This document shows, in pieces, positions 26,134 through 34,331 of a DNA stretch of 52,741 nt. The translations under genes and the position numbers were made by a program. Every line of letters begins with the position of its first letter. Position 1 is the stretch's first letter. The notes below the pieces were generated by a model. It made no database searches. It had not been told where the DNA came from and saw nothing but the letters and a program-made list of their open reading frames with translations. Source of the DNA: Chloroflexota bacterium (lineage in GTDB: Bacteria; Chloroflexota; Ktedonobacteria; Ktedonobacterales; Ktedonobacteraceae); the NCBI GenBank assembly GCA_902810755.1, contig CADDYT010000032.1, forward strand, positions 1-52,741, in the 5' to 3' direction.

Positions 26134-26655
26134 ATGGCTAATCCAGATCGGCCTGACAATAAGCAGCGACCGTCCAGAGCGCCTATCCTGGGGCAGGGGC
26201 ACGGGCTGAGCGACGAAGAGGGCGAGATGATCGCGCAGATGATTCGCGAGGCGCAGCATTCTGCCCGCGAGTTGCAAATTCCCGCCGAGGACCTGGCAAA
26301 AGAGGCTTCGACGCAGATGTCGCCTGAGACGGCAAAGGTGATCGAGGCAAGCCAGGTGCGCAAAATTTTGCATATGTTCAACCGCGACTTCGTCTATGGG
26401 CAGGGGCGTTTCGATGAGTATAGCAGTGGCCTGATCTTCAAATGGGGTGATGGCTATTCGCGCAAGCATATCTGGGTCTCGGTCGAAAACGGCAATCTGC
26501 TGTTTGAGACCAGCCATTCCAGACAGTGCAACAAATCGTATTGCACCGGCACCCACCATGTGCTGACGCCTGATCTCTACACCAACTGGGATCTGGTCAA
26601 CCAGGAACTGGGCGACCTGTTCCGCCGACCGGTGCAGGAAACCACAGAAGATTAA
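26134..26655 (+). CDS. Conserved-looking soluble protein of unknown function
   Basis: The product is 173 residues, starting MANPDRPDNKQRPS. AAGGAGAG lies nine bases upstream of this ATG. The N-terminal 40 residues are polar, an acidic helix region follows (LSDEEGEMIAQMIREAQ), and the C-terminal part is aromatic and mixed (FVYGQGRFDEYSSGLIFKWGDGYSRKHIWV) with two Cys in RQCNKSYCTG. There is no signal peptide or membrane segment. I do not recognise the family. It is followed 38 bp later by the degenerate receiver, probably in the same transcript. Confidence 0.75.
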   Translation: MANPDRPDNKQRPSRAPILGQGHGLSDEEGEMIAQMIREAQHSARELQIPAEDLAKEASTQMSPETAKVIEASQVRKILHMFNRDFVYGQGRFDEYSSGLIFKWGDGYSRKHIWVSVENGNLLFETSHSRQCNKSYCTGTHHVLTPDLYTNWDLVNQELGDLFRRPVQETTED

Positions 26656-26693
26656 GTTCCGCGAGAACATGCAGAAAAAAGGGAAGATTGACG

Positions 26694-27095
26694 GTGAGCA
26701 GACATATTCTCGCGCTGGAAAAAGACCTCTTCTTTGCCGTGAAGATGCGCGACACGCTGCGCCATCACGATATAGAAGTGACAACGGTGCGCACGCTGCC
26801 CGCGTTCGAGCAGCAACTGGGGCTGAGCGGGGATGAACGGCCCGTGCTGGCAATCGTGAACACAGCTACGCGCGGCGTTGACTGGGAAGCGGCCATCCGG
26901 CAGGCACGCGCGCAGGGCCTGCCCGTGCTGGCCTTTGGCTCGCACATGGACCTTGAGGCGCGAGCAAAGGCCTTGCAGGCCGGGGCCGGAAAAGTCGTCG
27001 CCAACTCCAAATTCAGCAGCGACATGCCCGGCCTCGTCACCCGTATGCTTGCCGAACCGGTGACCACGCCCGTTGATGAGAGTGATGAGGGCTAG
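26694..27095 (+). CDS. Degenerate receiver-domain protein (pseudo-receiver)
   Basis: The 133-residue product has the alternating pattern of a CheY-like fold: HILALEKDLFF, PVLAIVNTATRG, LPVLAFGSHM and GAGKVVANSKF. The phospho-acceptor Asp position appears to be Asn (AIVNTA), and the acidic pocket and conserved Lys are not preserved, so phosphorylation is unlikely. GGGAAG lies seven bases before GTG 26694; TTG 26688 is an alternative. It may act as a protein-interaction module with the preceding gene. Confidence 0.65.
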   Translation: MSRHILALEKDLFFAVKMRDTLRHHDIEVTTVRTLPAFEQQLGLSGDERPVLAIVNTATRGVDWEAAIRQARAQGLPVLAFGSHMDLEARAKALQAGAGKVVANSKFSSDMPGLVTRMLAEPVTTPVDESDEG

Positions 27096-27113
27096 CGTCT
27101 CCATCCCACCGCT

Positions 27114-27510
27114 CCGCAGGCCGACCGCAAGGGTCAGCCCTACTATACGCGAATCGTCTGCTCGCTTCGTAAGCATAGCGCGGAGCGGCGTATATAGCAG
27201 GGCTGACCCCATAAGCGTTAACTGAAGGCCGCCGCAGGCCAGCCGCCAGGGGTGGCCCTCCTCTAGACGCGGCGTTCGTGCCGCCTGGGGAGCCGCGTCT
27301 CTCGTAGGGTCACCTCTTGCGGGTGGCCTGCCTGGCGCTCGCACCGGCTGAAGTGAACGCCTCTGGGGGTGGCCCTCCTCTAGACGGGCGGCTCGTGCCC
27401 CCTGGGGAGCCATCGTCTAGAGGAGGGCCACCCCTGGCGGCTGGCCTGCCCTGCGTTCGCACGGCCTTAAGTGAACGCCTATGGGGCTGACCCTTGCGGT
27501 CGGCCTGCGG
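27114..27510. repeat. Composite REPIN cluster bounded by 27-bp inverted repeats
   Basis: The 27-bp sequences at 27114-27140 and 27484-27510 are exact reverse complements. GTAG-type REP units lie at 27119-27143 (minus) and 27304-27328 (plus), a truncated one at 27197-27209, and one without GTAG at 27485-27505. GGAG-type units lie at 27237-27261 (minus) and 27422-27446 (plus). A 21-bp direct repeat occupies 27249-27269 and 27366-27386. The gap 27096-27534 lies between convergent genes and shows no coding region. Confidence 0.8.
27210..27483. mobile_element. 274-bp MITE-like element inside a REPIN, with 10-bp target duplication
   Basis: The insert begins CATAAGCGTTAACT and ends AGTGAACGCCTATG, imperfect inverted termini (12 of 14). 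GGGCTGACCC is duplicated at 27200-27209 and 27484-27493. Removing the insert and one duplicate restores an intact REPIN arm. The termini resemble those of the 95-bp element at 18645-18739. An internal end-like sequence, AAGTGAACGCCTCTG at 27351-27365, suggests a second nested event. Confidence 0.7.
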
Positions 27511-27534
27511 GGCGTGGTTGGCCTGCGAGGAGAG

Positions 27535-29076
27535 CTAAATATTGCGCCCCGCCGCTTCCCAGTACGGTTTGCGAATGATGTTTTTGAGCAACTTGCCGGA
27601 GGGGCTGCGCGGCAGTTCATCCACGAAATCGATGGAACGCGGGCGTTTGTAGTCGGCGAGGCGTTCGCCGCAGAAGGCGATCAACTCTTCCGCGCTGGCC
27701 TGCATGCCGGGACGCAGGGCAACGATCGCTTTCACGGACTCGCCCCAGTGTTCATCGGGAACGCCGATGACCGCGACGTCGGCAACGGCGGGATGGGCCG
27801 TCAGCACGGCTTCGATCTCCGCCGGGTAGATGTTGACGCCGCCCGAAATCACCATATCCACCCGCCGGTCACAGATGTAGTAGTAGCCCTCGTCGTCGCG
27901 ATAGGCGATATCGCCGACCGAGAAGAAGCCGTCGCGCATGTTCTTCGCCGTCGCTTCCGGCTTTTTATAGTATTCGGCCAGCCATTTATTGCGCACCCAG
28001 AACTCGCCGGGCGTGCCGTCCGGCACCGGATTGCCGGCATCATCGAGCAGGCGAATCTCGTGTCCCGGCGCAGCCTGCCCGCAGGAACCGGGCTTGCGCA
28101 ACTGGTCTTCGGGCCGCAGAATGGTCACAATGCCCGTCTCGGTCGCGCCGTAAAACTCCCAGAGAACCTCGCCGAAACGCTCTGCTGCCTTCACCTTCAA
28201 AGCATAGGGGCAGGGCGCGCCCGCGACAATGATCTGTCGCAGCGAACCGGTATCGTAGGTCGCCGCCATTTCCACGAGAACGTCACACATGCGCAGCAAA
28301 AGCGTCGGCGCGACAAAGGTGGTGGTGACTTTATACCGGTCGATGAGTCGCAACGCCTCGATGGGATCGAACCTGGGCATAATGACCAGCGTCGAACCCA
28401 GCAACAGATGGATACCGGCGAAAAAATTGGGCGCGCTGTGATAATACGGCCCGGCCAGCAGGTGAACATCCGACTCGGCGAGGCCAAAAGCCTGCACCAC
28501 CGGCAAAAGATCGCCGGCCGGAACGCCGTTCGGGCGATAGGCGCCTTTGGGATAGCCGGTCGTGCCGGAGGTATAGCTCATGGTAGAGCCGCTGGAACTT
28601 TCGCTCTGTGGCACCGCCGGGCTGCCATTCGCAATCAACTCTTCATAGTGCAACCAGCCGTCCGGCGCCTCACCGCCGATGGCGATATAGAGCAGGTCGC
28701 CCTGCACTCCCGGGCGCGCCCCCTCCACAACCTGAATCAGATCGGGGCCAACAACGATGGCTCTGGATTCGCTGTCGTTGAGAACATAGGCCACTTCACG
28801 CTCACGCAGGCGGTAGTTGACCGTCAGGTTAATGGCGGCAATCTTGCTGGCGGCTGCGGCAGTCTCCAGCGCCTCAATCGAATTATGCGCCATAACGGCC
28901 ACGCGGTCTCTGCTCCGCACGCCCAGCCCTTGCAGCGCGTTGGCGAGCCGCCGGGCGCGGTCATTTAACTGCGAATATGTCAGCACGCGCTCGCCGCAGA
29001 TCAGCGCCGGTTTGTCCGGTCGCACGGCGGCATGAGCATCCAGGTAATGGGGAGGGACATTTTCCGGGGAACCCAT
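27535..29076 (-). CDS. Acyl-CoA synthetase (AMP-forming, ANL superfamily)
   Basis: The enzyme has 513 residues. The adenylation signature YTSGTTGYPKG lies at 168-178, and the A5-type motif FYGATETG at about 308-315. The YICDRRVDMVISGGVNIYPAEIE hinge with GD upstream (FFSVGDIAYR) and the C-terminal catalytic Lys in RSPSGKLLK (about 495) are all present. It activates a carboxylic acid to an acyl-AMP and then a CoA thioester. The acyl substrate is unknown; medium or long chain or an aromatic acid are possible. AAGGAG lies eight bases before ATG 29076. It appears to be a single-gene unit. Confidence 0.93.
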   Translation of the reverse strand: MGSPENVPPHYLDAHAAVRPDKPALICGERVLTYSQLNDRARRLANALQGLGVRSRDRVAVMAHNSIEALETAAAASKIAAINLTVNYRLREREVAYVLNDSESRAIVVGPDLIQVVEGARPGVQGDLLYIAIGGEAPDGWLHYEELIANGSPAVPQSESSSGSTMSYTSGTTGYPKGAYRPNGVPAGDLLPVVQAFGLAESDVHLLAGPYYHSAPNFFAGIHLLLGSTLVIMPRFDPIEALRLIDRYKVTTTFVAPTLLLRMCDVLVEMAATYDTGSLRQIIVAGAPCPYALKVKAAERFGEVLWEFYGATETGIVTILRPEDQLRKPGSCGQAAPGHEIRLLDDAGNPVPDGTPGEFWVRNKWLAEYYKKPEATAKNMRDGFFSVGDIAYRDDEGYYYICDRRVDMVISGGVNIYPAEIEAVLTAHPAVADVAVIGVPDEHWGESVKAIVALRPGMQASAEELIAFCGERLADYKRPRSIDFVDELPRSPSGKLLKNIIRKPYWEAAGRNI

Positions 29077-29223
29077 CAAGCGTACTCCTTCTCTGGCTAC
29101 TATCCACAGGCATTACGAAGACGCGAGTAGAAATATCGATGCAATCATATGACCACATCGATATCCCCGGTGTCAATGGAAATGCTCTGAAAAAAGCTCG
29201 CGAACATATCATGCCGCATAGTT

Positions 29224-29433
29224 TTATGCCCGGCGCACGATAACGCTATGGACGAAGCGCGGGAAAGAGATGGCCAGCAGGCGCTGCCCCAGTGGGGGCC
29301 GCCGGTAAGAGGTAATGTCCTGCTGGCGGTAGGTCCAGCGAACACGTGAGAACGATTTCCGGGTGGGCAGAGGAAGCGGTGTGAGGGATCGCAGGTTGCG
29401 ATAGCGCGGACGGTAGGCCAGATGCCTGCTCAT
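29224..29433 (-). CDS. Small basic protein of unknown function
   Basis: This is a 69-residue product starting MSRHLAYRPRYRNLRSL, with AAGGAG six bases before the ATG. It is rich in Arg and Tyr (SFSRVRWTYRQQDITSYRRPP) and has no membrane segment or cysteine. It lies downstream of the Fe-S carrier gene on the same strand, after a terminator. The strong ribosome site is the main argument that it is real. No family is recognised. Confidence 0.45.
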   Translation of the reverse strand: MSRHLAYRPRYRNLRSLTPLPLPTRKSFSRVRWTYRQQDITSYRRPPLGQRLLAISFPRFVHSVIVRRA

Positions 29434-29501
29434 GTATGCTCCTTCCAGAGAATAGCAAGACAACAAACAGCACAAAGGCAAAACGTGGAAACACAAAAAG
29501 C

Positions 29502-29558
29502 AAAAGAGATCTTCTCCTGAACCATTATTCTATATACGTCAGGAGAGACCTCTTTTTT
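29502..29558 (-). terminator. Terminator of the A-type Fe-S carrier gene
   Basis: Nearly complementary arms at 29502-29520 and 29539-29556 enclose an 18-base loop. On the minus strand the 3' arm runs into CTCTTTTGCTTTTTG. A T-rich stretch also follows on the plus strand, so it could act in both directions. Confidence 0.65.
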
Positions 29559-29596
29559 CTCACGATGCAATCGTCAGGTTGCTCAATCTTACGGTA

Positions 29597-29995
29597 TTAG
29601 AAACCACAGCCACAACTGCGAGCTTCGCCCCCGCCGCTGGCCGTGCGGAAGGAATGACCGCAGCCGCAGCTGGAGACCGCATTCGGATTGTTGACGGTGA
29701 AACCTGCGCCCATCAGGCTGTCCACATAGTCAACCTGGCTGCCCTTGATATACTCCAGGCTCATCTCATCCACAAAGACCTTGAACTCGCCCTGGGGGAT
29801 GACGGTATCGCCCTCTTGCTCTTCATCGAGGGTCATGCCATATTGCAGACCTGAGCAACCGCCACCGGCGACGAAGATGCGCAGCCCGAGACTGGGATCA
29901 TTTTCCTGCGTCAAAAGCTCCTGCACCTTTTCAACGGCGGTAGGAGTCATGCTAATGATACTGGTCTCAATCATTGGCAGTTTGCGCTCACTCAT
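29597..29995 (-). CDS. A-type iron-sulfur carrier (IscA/ErpA/HesB family)
   Basis: The product has 132 residues from ATG 29995; ATG 30001 is also possible. The three conserved cysteines are C47 in GGGCSGLQYG and C110/C112 in SSCGCGHSF. It receives or transfers Fe-S clusters during cofactor assembly. Most family members end soon after CGCGxSF. Here 16 residues follow and end in a second CGCG (C128, C130), so five cysteines could take part. GAGAGG lies eight bases before 29995. No other isc/suf gene is adjacent. Confidence 0.92.
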   Translation of the reverse strand: MSERKLPMIETSIISMTPTAVEKVQELLTQENDPSLGLRIFVAGGGCSGLQYGMTLDEEQEGDTVIPQGEFKVFVDEMSLEYIKGSQVDYVDSLMGAGFTVNNPNAVSSCGCGHSFRTASGGGEARSCGCGF

Positions 29996-30102
29996 GTACA
30001 TTGCCTCTCTTCAATAGGGAGCGATTCCTCTCTCCCTGCTTTCTTGCTTGCTTGATGATACATACACGGACACGCACCGCAGATACGCCCCCGTTTTCCT
30101 GT

Positions 30103-30132
30103 ATTATATACTACACAATATGAAGTATGCAA
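30103..30132 (-). promoter_or_regulatory. Promoter of the A-type Fe-S carrier gene
   Basis: On the minus strand TTGCAT (complement of 30127-30132) and TATAAT (complement of 30103-30108) are 18 bp apart. The transcript would have a leader of about 100 bases. Confidence 0.55.
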
Positions 30133-30164
30133 GCTTTTTCGCATGAACGTGATAAATTGCTCCG

Positions 30165-31793
30165 TCACAACCCGAACTGTTGCTGCACGCGCACGATGTT
30201 GGAGAGGAGGCGGGGGGCCTCGGGTGGGGCGCCGAAGAGTTTGTCGCTGCGGCGGTTCTGCCCGGCGGCAATGCGCTCAATGGTGTTGGCCGCCGACCAG
30301 CCCTGGGCCATAAAGTGAGCGCCGAGGCCGCTGATGATGGCGGTTGAGAAGGAGGTACCGGCCCAATCGGCCCAGCCGGTAAGGTTTTGCTGGCCGCCGG
30401 GAAAGGTGGGCGAGATGTAGACGCCGCGTACCGCATCCGGCAGACCGTTGCTGTCTATGCCGCCGCCACTGTCGCCGCCAAAGGTGGCAATGCCGCTATT
30501 GCGCGGGGCGAGGTTGGCCGCGTTGGAAAAGAGTGAGGGCGCGAAACGACTATTGACCGAGGCAACGCCCAGCGTGCTTTCGTAACGAGCGGGCGCGCGC
30601 GGCGGACGTGGGGCCTTGCCCTGCTGGTTCGGGAGGGTGGAGTCGTTACCGGCGGCAGCAACGATCAGCGCGCCGTGCTGGCTAAGGCTATGAAAAAGCA
30701 GGCGCAGACCCTCTTCAATCTGGTTGAGCGCGCGCATAACGCTATTCAACTGCGCGCTCGCCCACTGCCGGTTGGCGAACCAGATATAGGGCAGGCGGCG
30801 AATATCGGGCATGGTGGTCAGGCTCAGATTGATGACCAGGCGGCGAATGGTGCCGGAGACAAGTTCCTGCTCGAGATCGGTCAGAGCGGCAAACAGGTTA
30901 TAGAGATCGCCGCCGCCGAAATCGTTGAGAATGCGAATCAGCCGGATGCGGGCGCGAGAAGCGATATCGCGAATGAGGCCGCAGACGAAGATGCCGTGAT
31001 CGGGCATGAAATAGTATCGGTCATCGTTATAAGCGTCGCGCCCGGTACGCACCTCGTTCAGGATGGGGTAGCGGTCATACTCGATTTCAAAGGAGCCATT
31101 TTCGCTGCGAATGTTGGCGGCCAGGCGTTGCAGCAGCCAGTTGCGGCGATATTCGGGGCGAGTAGCGGCGCTGCGCAGGCGATCAGGGTGCAGAGCGGTA
31201 TCTAGCACGGCAATCATCACCTCTTCGGCCCCACGTGGATCAAGGGTAATATCCTGGCTCTGGATAGAGAGATGCCAGCCCACAGGCGGATTGCCGGTTG
31301 TCGCCAGGTCAAGGGAAGGCGCGGGCCGGGGCGGCAAGGCGGGACCACCTTCCGCATAGAGGCCCGGCGCCGCTGTCACCAGCCAGTTGGGCATGGCGGA
31401 AAGCAAGCGCAGACCGGCCTGCTCCAGTTGCTCAAGATGCGCCTGTAAGTAGGAAAGGGCCATTGGCAGCGGGTCGCGCACGGCAGGGTCAGTATGCTGG
31501 ACATGGAAAAAGATAGCAGCCAGTGGCTGCTGCCTGTGCAGGCCAAAAATAAAAGAGCGGCCCGTGAAAGTCATCTCGCCCTTCAGCCAGCGCCCGGCGG
31601 AGCCATATGGCTCCAGCCGCATGCTATAGGCCGCAAGCACGCTATTCAACTGGCTGCGCACCTGTTCTGCCAGCACCTCTAATGCATCATCGGCAGGACG
31701 CCTGGGAAGTTGAACCACCACCACCATTTCACCTGGAACCCAGTAAGATACCTCATCGGGAATACCCATGAACTCGACGCCATTACGGAACAT
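30165..31793 (-). CDS. Subtilisin-like (S8) serine protease without secretion signal
   Basis: The product is 542 residues. The N-terminal 190 residues form a domain of unknown type. The S8 domain carries the triad D198 (IAVLDTALHPD), H266 (DHGIFVCG) and S481 (AGTSFSTAIISG), plus oxyanion-hole N383 (AAAGND). All catalytic residues are intact. There is no signal peptide, propeptide signature or membrane anchor, so it may act inside the cell or be activated by a partner. A GAGG lies nine bases before the ATG. It is upstream of the Fe-S carrier gene on the same strand but separated by that gene's promoter. Confidence 0.88.
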   Translation of the reverse strand: MFRNGVEFMGIPDEVSYWVPGEMVVVVQLPRRPADDALEVLAEQVRSQLNSVLAAYSMRLEPYGSAGRWLKGEMTFTGRSFIFGLHRQQPLAAIFFHVQHTDPAVRDPLPMALSYLQAHLEQLEQAGLRLLSAMPNWLVTAAPGLYAEGGPALPPRPAPSLDLATTGNPPVGWHLSIQSQDITLDPRGAEEVMIAVLDTALHPDRLRSAATRPEYRRNWLLQRLAANIRSENGSFEIEYDRYPILNEVRTGRDAYNDDRYYFMPDHGIFVCGLIRDIASRARIRLIRILNDFGGGDLYNLFAALTDLEQELVSGTIRRLVINLSLTTMPDIRRLPYIWFANRQWASAQLNSVMRALNQIEEGLRLLFHSLSQHGALIVAAAGNDSTLPNQQGKAPRPPRAPARYESTLGVASVNSRFAPSLFSNAANLAPRNSGIATFGGDSGGGIDSNGLPDAVRGVYISPTFPGGQQNLTGWADWAGTSFSTAIISGLGAHFMAQGWSAANTIERIAAGQNRRSDKLFGAPPEAPRLLSNIVRVQQQFGL

Positions 31794-31998
31794 TAATATA
31801 TTCCTCTATCTCTCTATTCTGGTCATATGTGCCTGCTCAAGCGGAATGTTGATCGCCTGCCTGCCTGTATGGTTATGATGCAAAATGGGCAGGAACGCAG
31901 TGTATATAACATTATAGCTGAAATACCTGTAGGAGACAATCAGCAAATGTCCCGATTGCCGCTCCCGGCCAATCGCCAGCCCTCTTTCCCTTTCTCTG

Positions 31999-32028
31999 TT
32001 GCCCCTGGCGTATGCCATACGCTATACT
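31999..32028 (+). promoter_or_regulatory. Promoter with a dyad in the spacer, for the lipid kinase gene
   Basis: TTGCCC at 31999-32004 and TATACT at 32023-32028 are 18 bp apart. The spacer contains GCGTAT-GCC-ATACGC (32008-32022), a 15-bp dyad that could be an operator. Confidence 0.5.
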
Positions 32029-32061
32029 ATTGACGATAAGAACGTGCCAGAAGGTGATGCA

Positions 32062-33159
32062 ATGAAGAATACATCAGTAGAACGCAAAGCAATCGTAATC
32101 TATAGCTCGCACTCAGGGCGTTCGGCACAGCTGGAGACGGCGCTAACTGCCCTGCGCCAGGCGGGTATAGATATTCTGCGCGTTATTCCTATCTCTCACC
32201 TGGATCACCTGCCACCGCAGGGAGCCATATGGAAAGGGCAGGGAGCCGATATCGCCATCGCGGCAGGCGGAGATGGCCTGATCGGCGGCGTTATCACGCA
32301 TATCGCAGAAAGCGGGCTGCCGCTTGGCATCCTGCCGCTTGGCACATCGAACGACACCGCCCGCTCGCTGCATATCCCGGAGCAGGTGCAGCAGGCCGTC
32401 GACGTTATCAGACTGGGCCACATCCGAGAAGTAGATATCGGTGTAGCGCACCCGGCAGAACAGGCTCCGCACCCGACCGGCAAAAACCAGTCCGCCCCGG
32501 TGCTTGCTCATGTCAATCCGCATCGGCACAGCTACTTTGCTCATGTGCTGACGGTAGGCGTCAACGTCGAGTTTGCGCGTCTGGCGACCAACGTAGCAAC
32601 GCGGCAGCGTTTTGGGAAATTAACGTATCCCATCGCGGCTTTAGAGGTTCTCAGAAATCACCAGCCGCTCGATGTGACGCTGCATTTTGAAGGCTTGAAA
32701 CTCGTACCGACGCCGGGTACCACGCTCAGCCCGCAGGAGATGGTCGCCCTTTCGACGCTGCAATGCCGCGCCTTAGAGGTTGCCGTCGTCAATGCCCCCA
32801 TCTTCGGCGGCTCCTTACAACTGGCCGTTCCAGAGGCAAGTTTGGAAGACCGCCTGCTCGATATCGTCGTCTTCGAGGATATCGACCTGGCAAGCCTCAA
32901 CGCTGCGATAGCCAGCCTCTTTAACCCGCGAGAAAACGCGAACAGCCAGCCGCCATCGCCCTGGCATGAACGGCGCCCGGCGCACAACCCCGCCGAGCTA
33001 ACGGGCCTCCCCGGCATCCACCACGTGCAGGCCCGTGCCGTCGAAATCACCACTACTAAACCCCAGGATGCAACGCTCGATGGTGAAGTGCGCGGGCAAA
33101 CTCCCCTCTACGCCCGCGTCGCCGAGCAACGGCTCAAGGTGTTCGTACCGCTGGATTGA
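32062..33159 (+). CDS. Diacylglycerol-kinase-family lipid kinase
   Basis: The product has 365 residues from ATG 32062, preceded by AAGGTGA and the promoter above. The nucleotide-binding motif is AAGGDGLIGG (about 68-76), the family's GGDGT loop with Thr replaced by Leu. GILPLGTSNDTARSL (about 89-103) is the second family signature. The C-terminal half matches the YegS/DgkB beta-sandwich (VEITTTKPQDATLDGE). It should phosphorylate a diacylglycerol or sphingoid-type lipid at the inner membrane face. A polar insert near 290-320 is unusual. Confidence 0.88.
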   Translation: MKNTSVERKAIVIYSSHSGRSAQLETALTALRQAGIDILRVIPISHLDHLPPQGAIWKGQGADIAIAAGGDGLIGGVITHIAESGLPLGILPLGTSNDTARSLHIPEQVQQAVDVIRLGHIREVDIGVAHPAEQAPHPTGKNQSAPVLAHVNPHRHSYFAHVLTVGVNVEFARLATNVATRQRFGKLTYPIAALEVLRNHQPLDVTLHFEGLKLVPTPGTTLSPQEMVALSTLQCRALEVAVVNAPIFGGSLQLAVPEASLEDRLLDIVVFEDIDLASLNAAIASLFNPRENANSQPPSPWHERRPAHNPAELTGLPGIHHVQARAVEITTTKPQDATLDGEVRGQTPLYARVAEQRLKVFVPLD

Positions 33160-33228
33160 CACGTTTCAACCCCGCATCTTTGCCTCAAGCCCATCACCAC
33201 CAGGTATGAGGAAGCCAGAGCCACGAAT

Positions 33229-33258
33229 TTGCCAGTTTCCGGCAAAATGGCATACACT
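33229..33258 (+). promoter_or_regulatory. Promoter of the PEP mutase/ICL-family gene
   Basis: TTGCCA at 33229-33234 and TACACT at 33253-33258 are 18 bp apart. This places transcription after 33260 and supports ATG 33313 as the start. Confidence 0.5.
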
Positions 33259-33312
33259 GAAAACAGCTTGATTTTGTGCGGCTTCTCTTTTGAGCTTATC
33301 AAGGATACAACC

Positions 33313-34188
33313 ATGCGTACAACAACAAGACTGCGTGCATTGCTGGCGGGACCTGATCTGATTGTCGCGCCGGGAGCCTATGATGCGCTGAGCGCGCGCC
33401 TGATTGCGCAGGCAAACTTTCCTGTGGTCTATATGACGGGCTTTGGCACGGCGGCCAGCGTGCTGGGGCAGCCGGATGTGGGGCTGCTGACCATGAGCGA
33501 GATGGTGAGCCGGGCAGCCGCGCTGGCAGAGGTGGTGGGAGATTGCCCGCTCATCGCCGATGCCGATACCGGCTATGGCAATCCCATCAATGTAGGCCGC
33601 ACCATTCGCGAGTACGAGCGGGCAGGGGTGGCAGGCCTGCACATTGAGGATCAGGTATGGCCGAAAAAATGCGGCCATATGGAGGGGAAACAGGTCATCC
33701 CGATGGAGGAGATGGTGCAGAAAGTGCGCGCCGCCGTCGACGCGCGGCACGACCCCGATCTTGTCATCATCGCGCGCACTGATGCCAACGCCGTCTACGG
33801 GCTGGAAGATGCCATCAGGCGCGGGCGCGCCTATCGCGAGGCGGGCGCGGATGTGATCTTCATCGAGGCTCCGCGTTCGCTGGAGGAGTTGCAAACGATC
33901 GCCAGCTCCTTTCCCGATGTGCCGCTGCTCTTCAACTGGGCCGATAGCGGCAAAACGCCGCCCCTGCCGCTGGACGAGATTCGCGCCCTGGGTTTCAAAC
34001 TCGTCATCTTCCCCGTCAGCCTGCTCTTCGCCGCCACCCACGCCATGCTGCAACTGCTCGACGTCTTCAAGCAGGGGCAAACCCCCGTGCCATTCCGCGA
34101 ACACATGCTCAGCTTCTCGCAATTCACCGACCAGATTGGCCTGCCGCAGATCCAGGCGCTCGAACGCCGCTACGGCGTCAATCAATAG
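33313..34188 (+). CDS. Isocitrate lyase/PEP mutase superfamily enzyme
   Basis: The 291-residue TIM-barrel enzyme has AAGGA seven bases before its ATG. Mg-binding and catalytic segments are visible: APGAYDALSARL near 19-30, ADADTGYGN at about 82-90, and HIEDQVWPKKCGH ending at about 122. The KKCGH loop carries the catalytic Cys of lyases (methylisocitrate lyase, 2,3-dimethylmalate lyase, oxaloacetate decarboxylase) rather than mutases. It cleaves or decarboxylates a 2-hydroxy or oxo dicarboxylate; the exact substrate cannot be read. It stands alone with its own promoter and terminator. Confidence 0.9.
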   Translation: MRTTTRLRALLAGPDLIVAPGAYDALSARLIAQANFPVVYMTGFGTAASVLGQPDVGLLTMSEMVSRAAALAEVVGDCPLIADADTGYGNPINVGRTIREYERAGVAGLHIEDQVWPKKCGHMEGKQVIPMEEMVQKVRAAVDARHDPDLVIIARTDANAVYGLEDAIRRGRAYREAGADVIFIEAPRSLEELQTIASSFPDVPLLFNWADSGKTPPLPLDEIRALGFKLVIFPVSLLFAATHAMLQLLDVFKQGQTPVPFREHMLSFSQFTDQIGLPQIQALERRYGVNQ

Positions 34189-34189
34189 C

Positions 34190-34228
34190 AAGAGGCGGCT
34201 CGCACCCTGACCATGCGAGCCGCCTCTT
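34190..34228 (+). terminator. Terminator of the PEP mutase/ICL-family gene
   Basis: AAGAGGCGGCTCGCA at 34190-34204 pairs perfectly with TGCGAGCCGCCTCTT at 34214-34228 around a nine-base loop, two bases after the stop codon. It is followed by a moderately T-rich ATCTGTTGTTTC. Confidence 0.8.
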
Positions 34229-34267
34229 ATCTGTTGTTTCAATGACCTTATATCTTCCTCTCCTTGC

Positions 34268-34296
34268 TTGACATACGAATGTTCTTCAATTATTCT
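34268..34296 (+). promoter_or_regulatory. Promoter of the ArsR-rhodanese/MFS/DoxX operon
   Basis: TTGACA at 34268-34273 and TATTCT at 34291-34296 are 17 bp apart. Predicted initiation near 34303 would leave ATG 34305 almost without leader, which favours the GTG at 34332. Confidence 0.8.
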
Positions 34297-34306
34297 ATTG
34301 AATAAT
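34289..34306. promoter_or_regulatory. Operator overlapping the -10 box
   Basis: ATTATTC and GAATAAT are perfect inverted half-sites around a four-base spacer and cover the -10 element. This is the expected position for autorepression by the ArsR-type regulator encoded just downstream. Confidence 0.7.
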
Positions 34307-34331
34307 GGAACAGAGAAAGGGAGGTTCGTCT

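Noticed and set aside
27481..28968. Open frame of 495 codons on the plus strand
   Set aside because: Antisense to the acyl-CoA synthetase and begins inside the repeat cluster. No domain pattern.
30165..34188. Defence island around the subtilase
   Set aside because: The neighbours (Fe-S carrier, lipid kinase, PEP mutase-family enzyme) have separate promoters and housekeeping-type functions, and no effector or nuclease is present.
33166..34242. Open frame of 358 codons on the minus strand
   Set aside because: Antisense to the PEP mutase/ICL-family gene, which has its own promoter and terminator.
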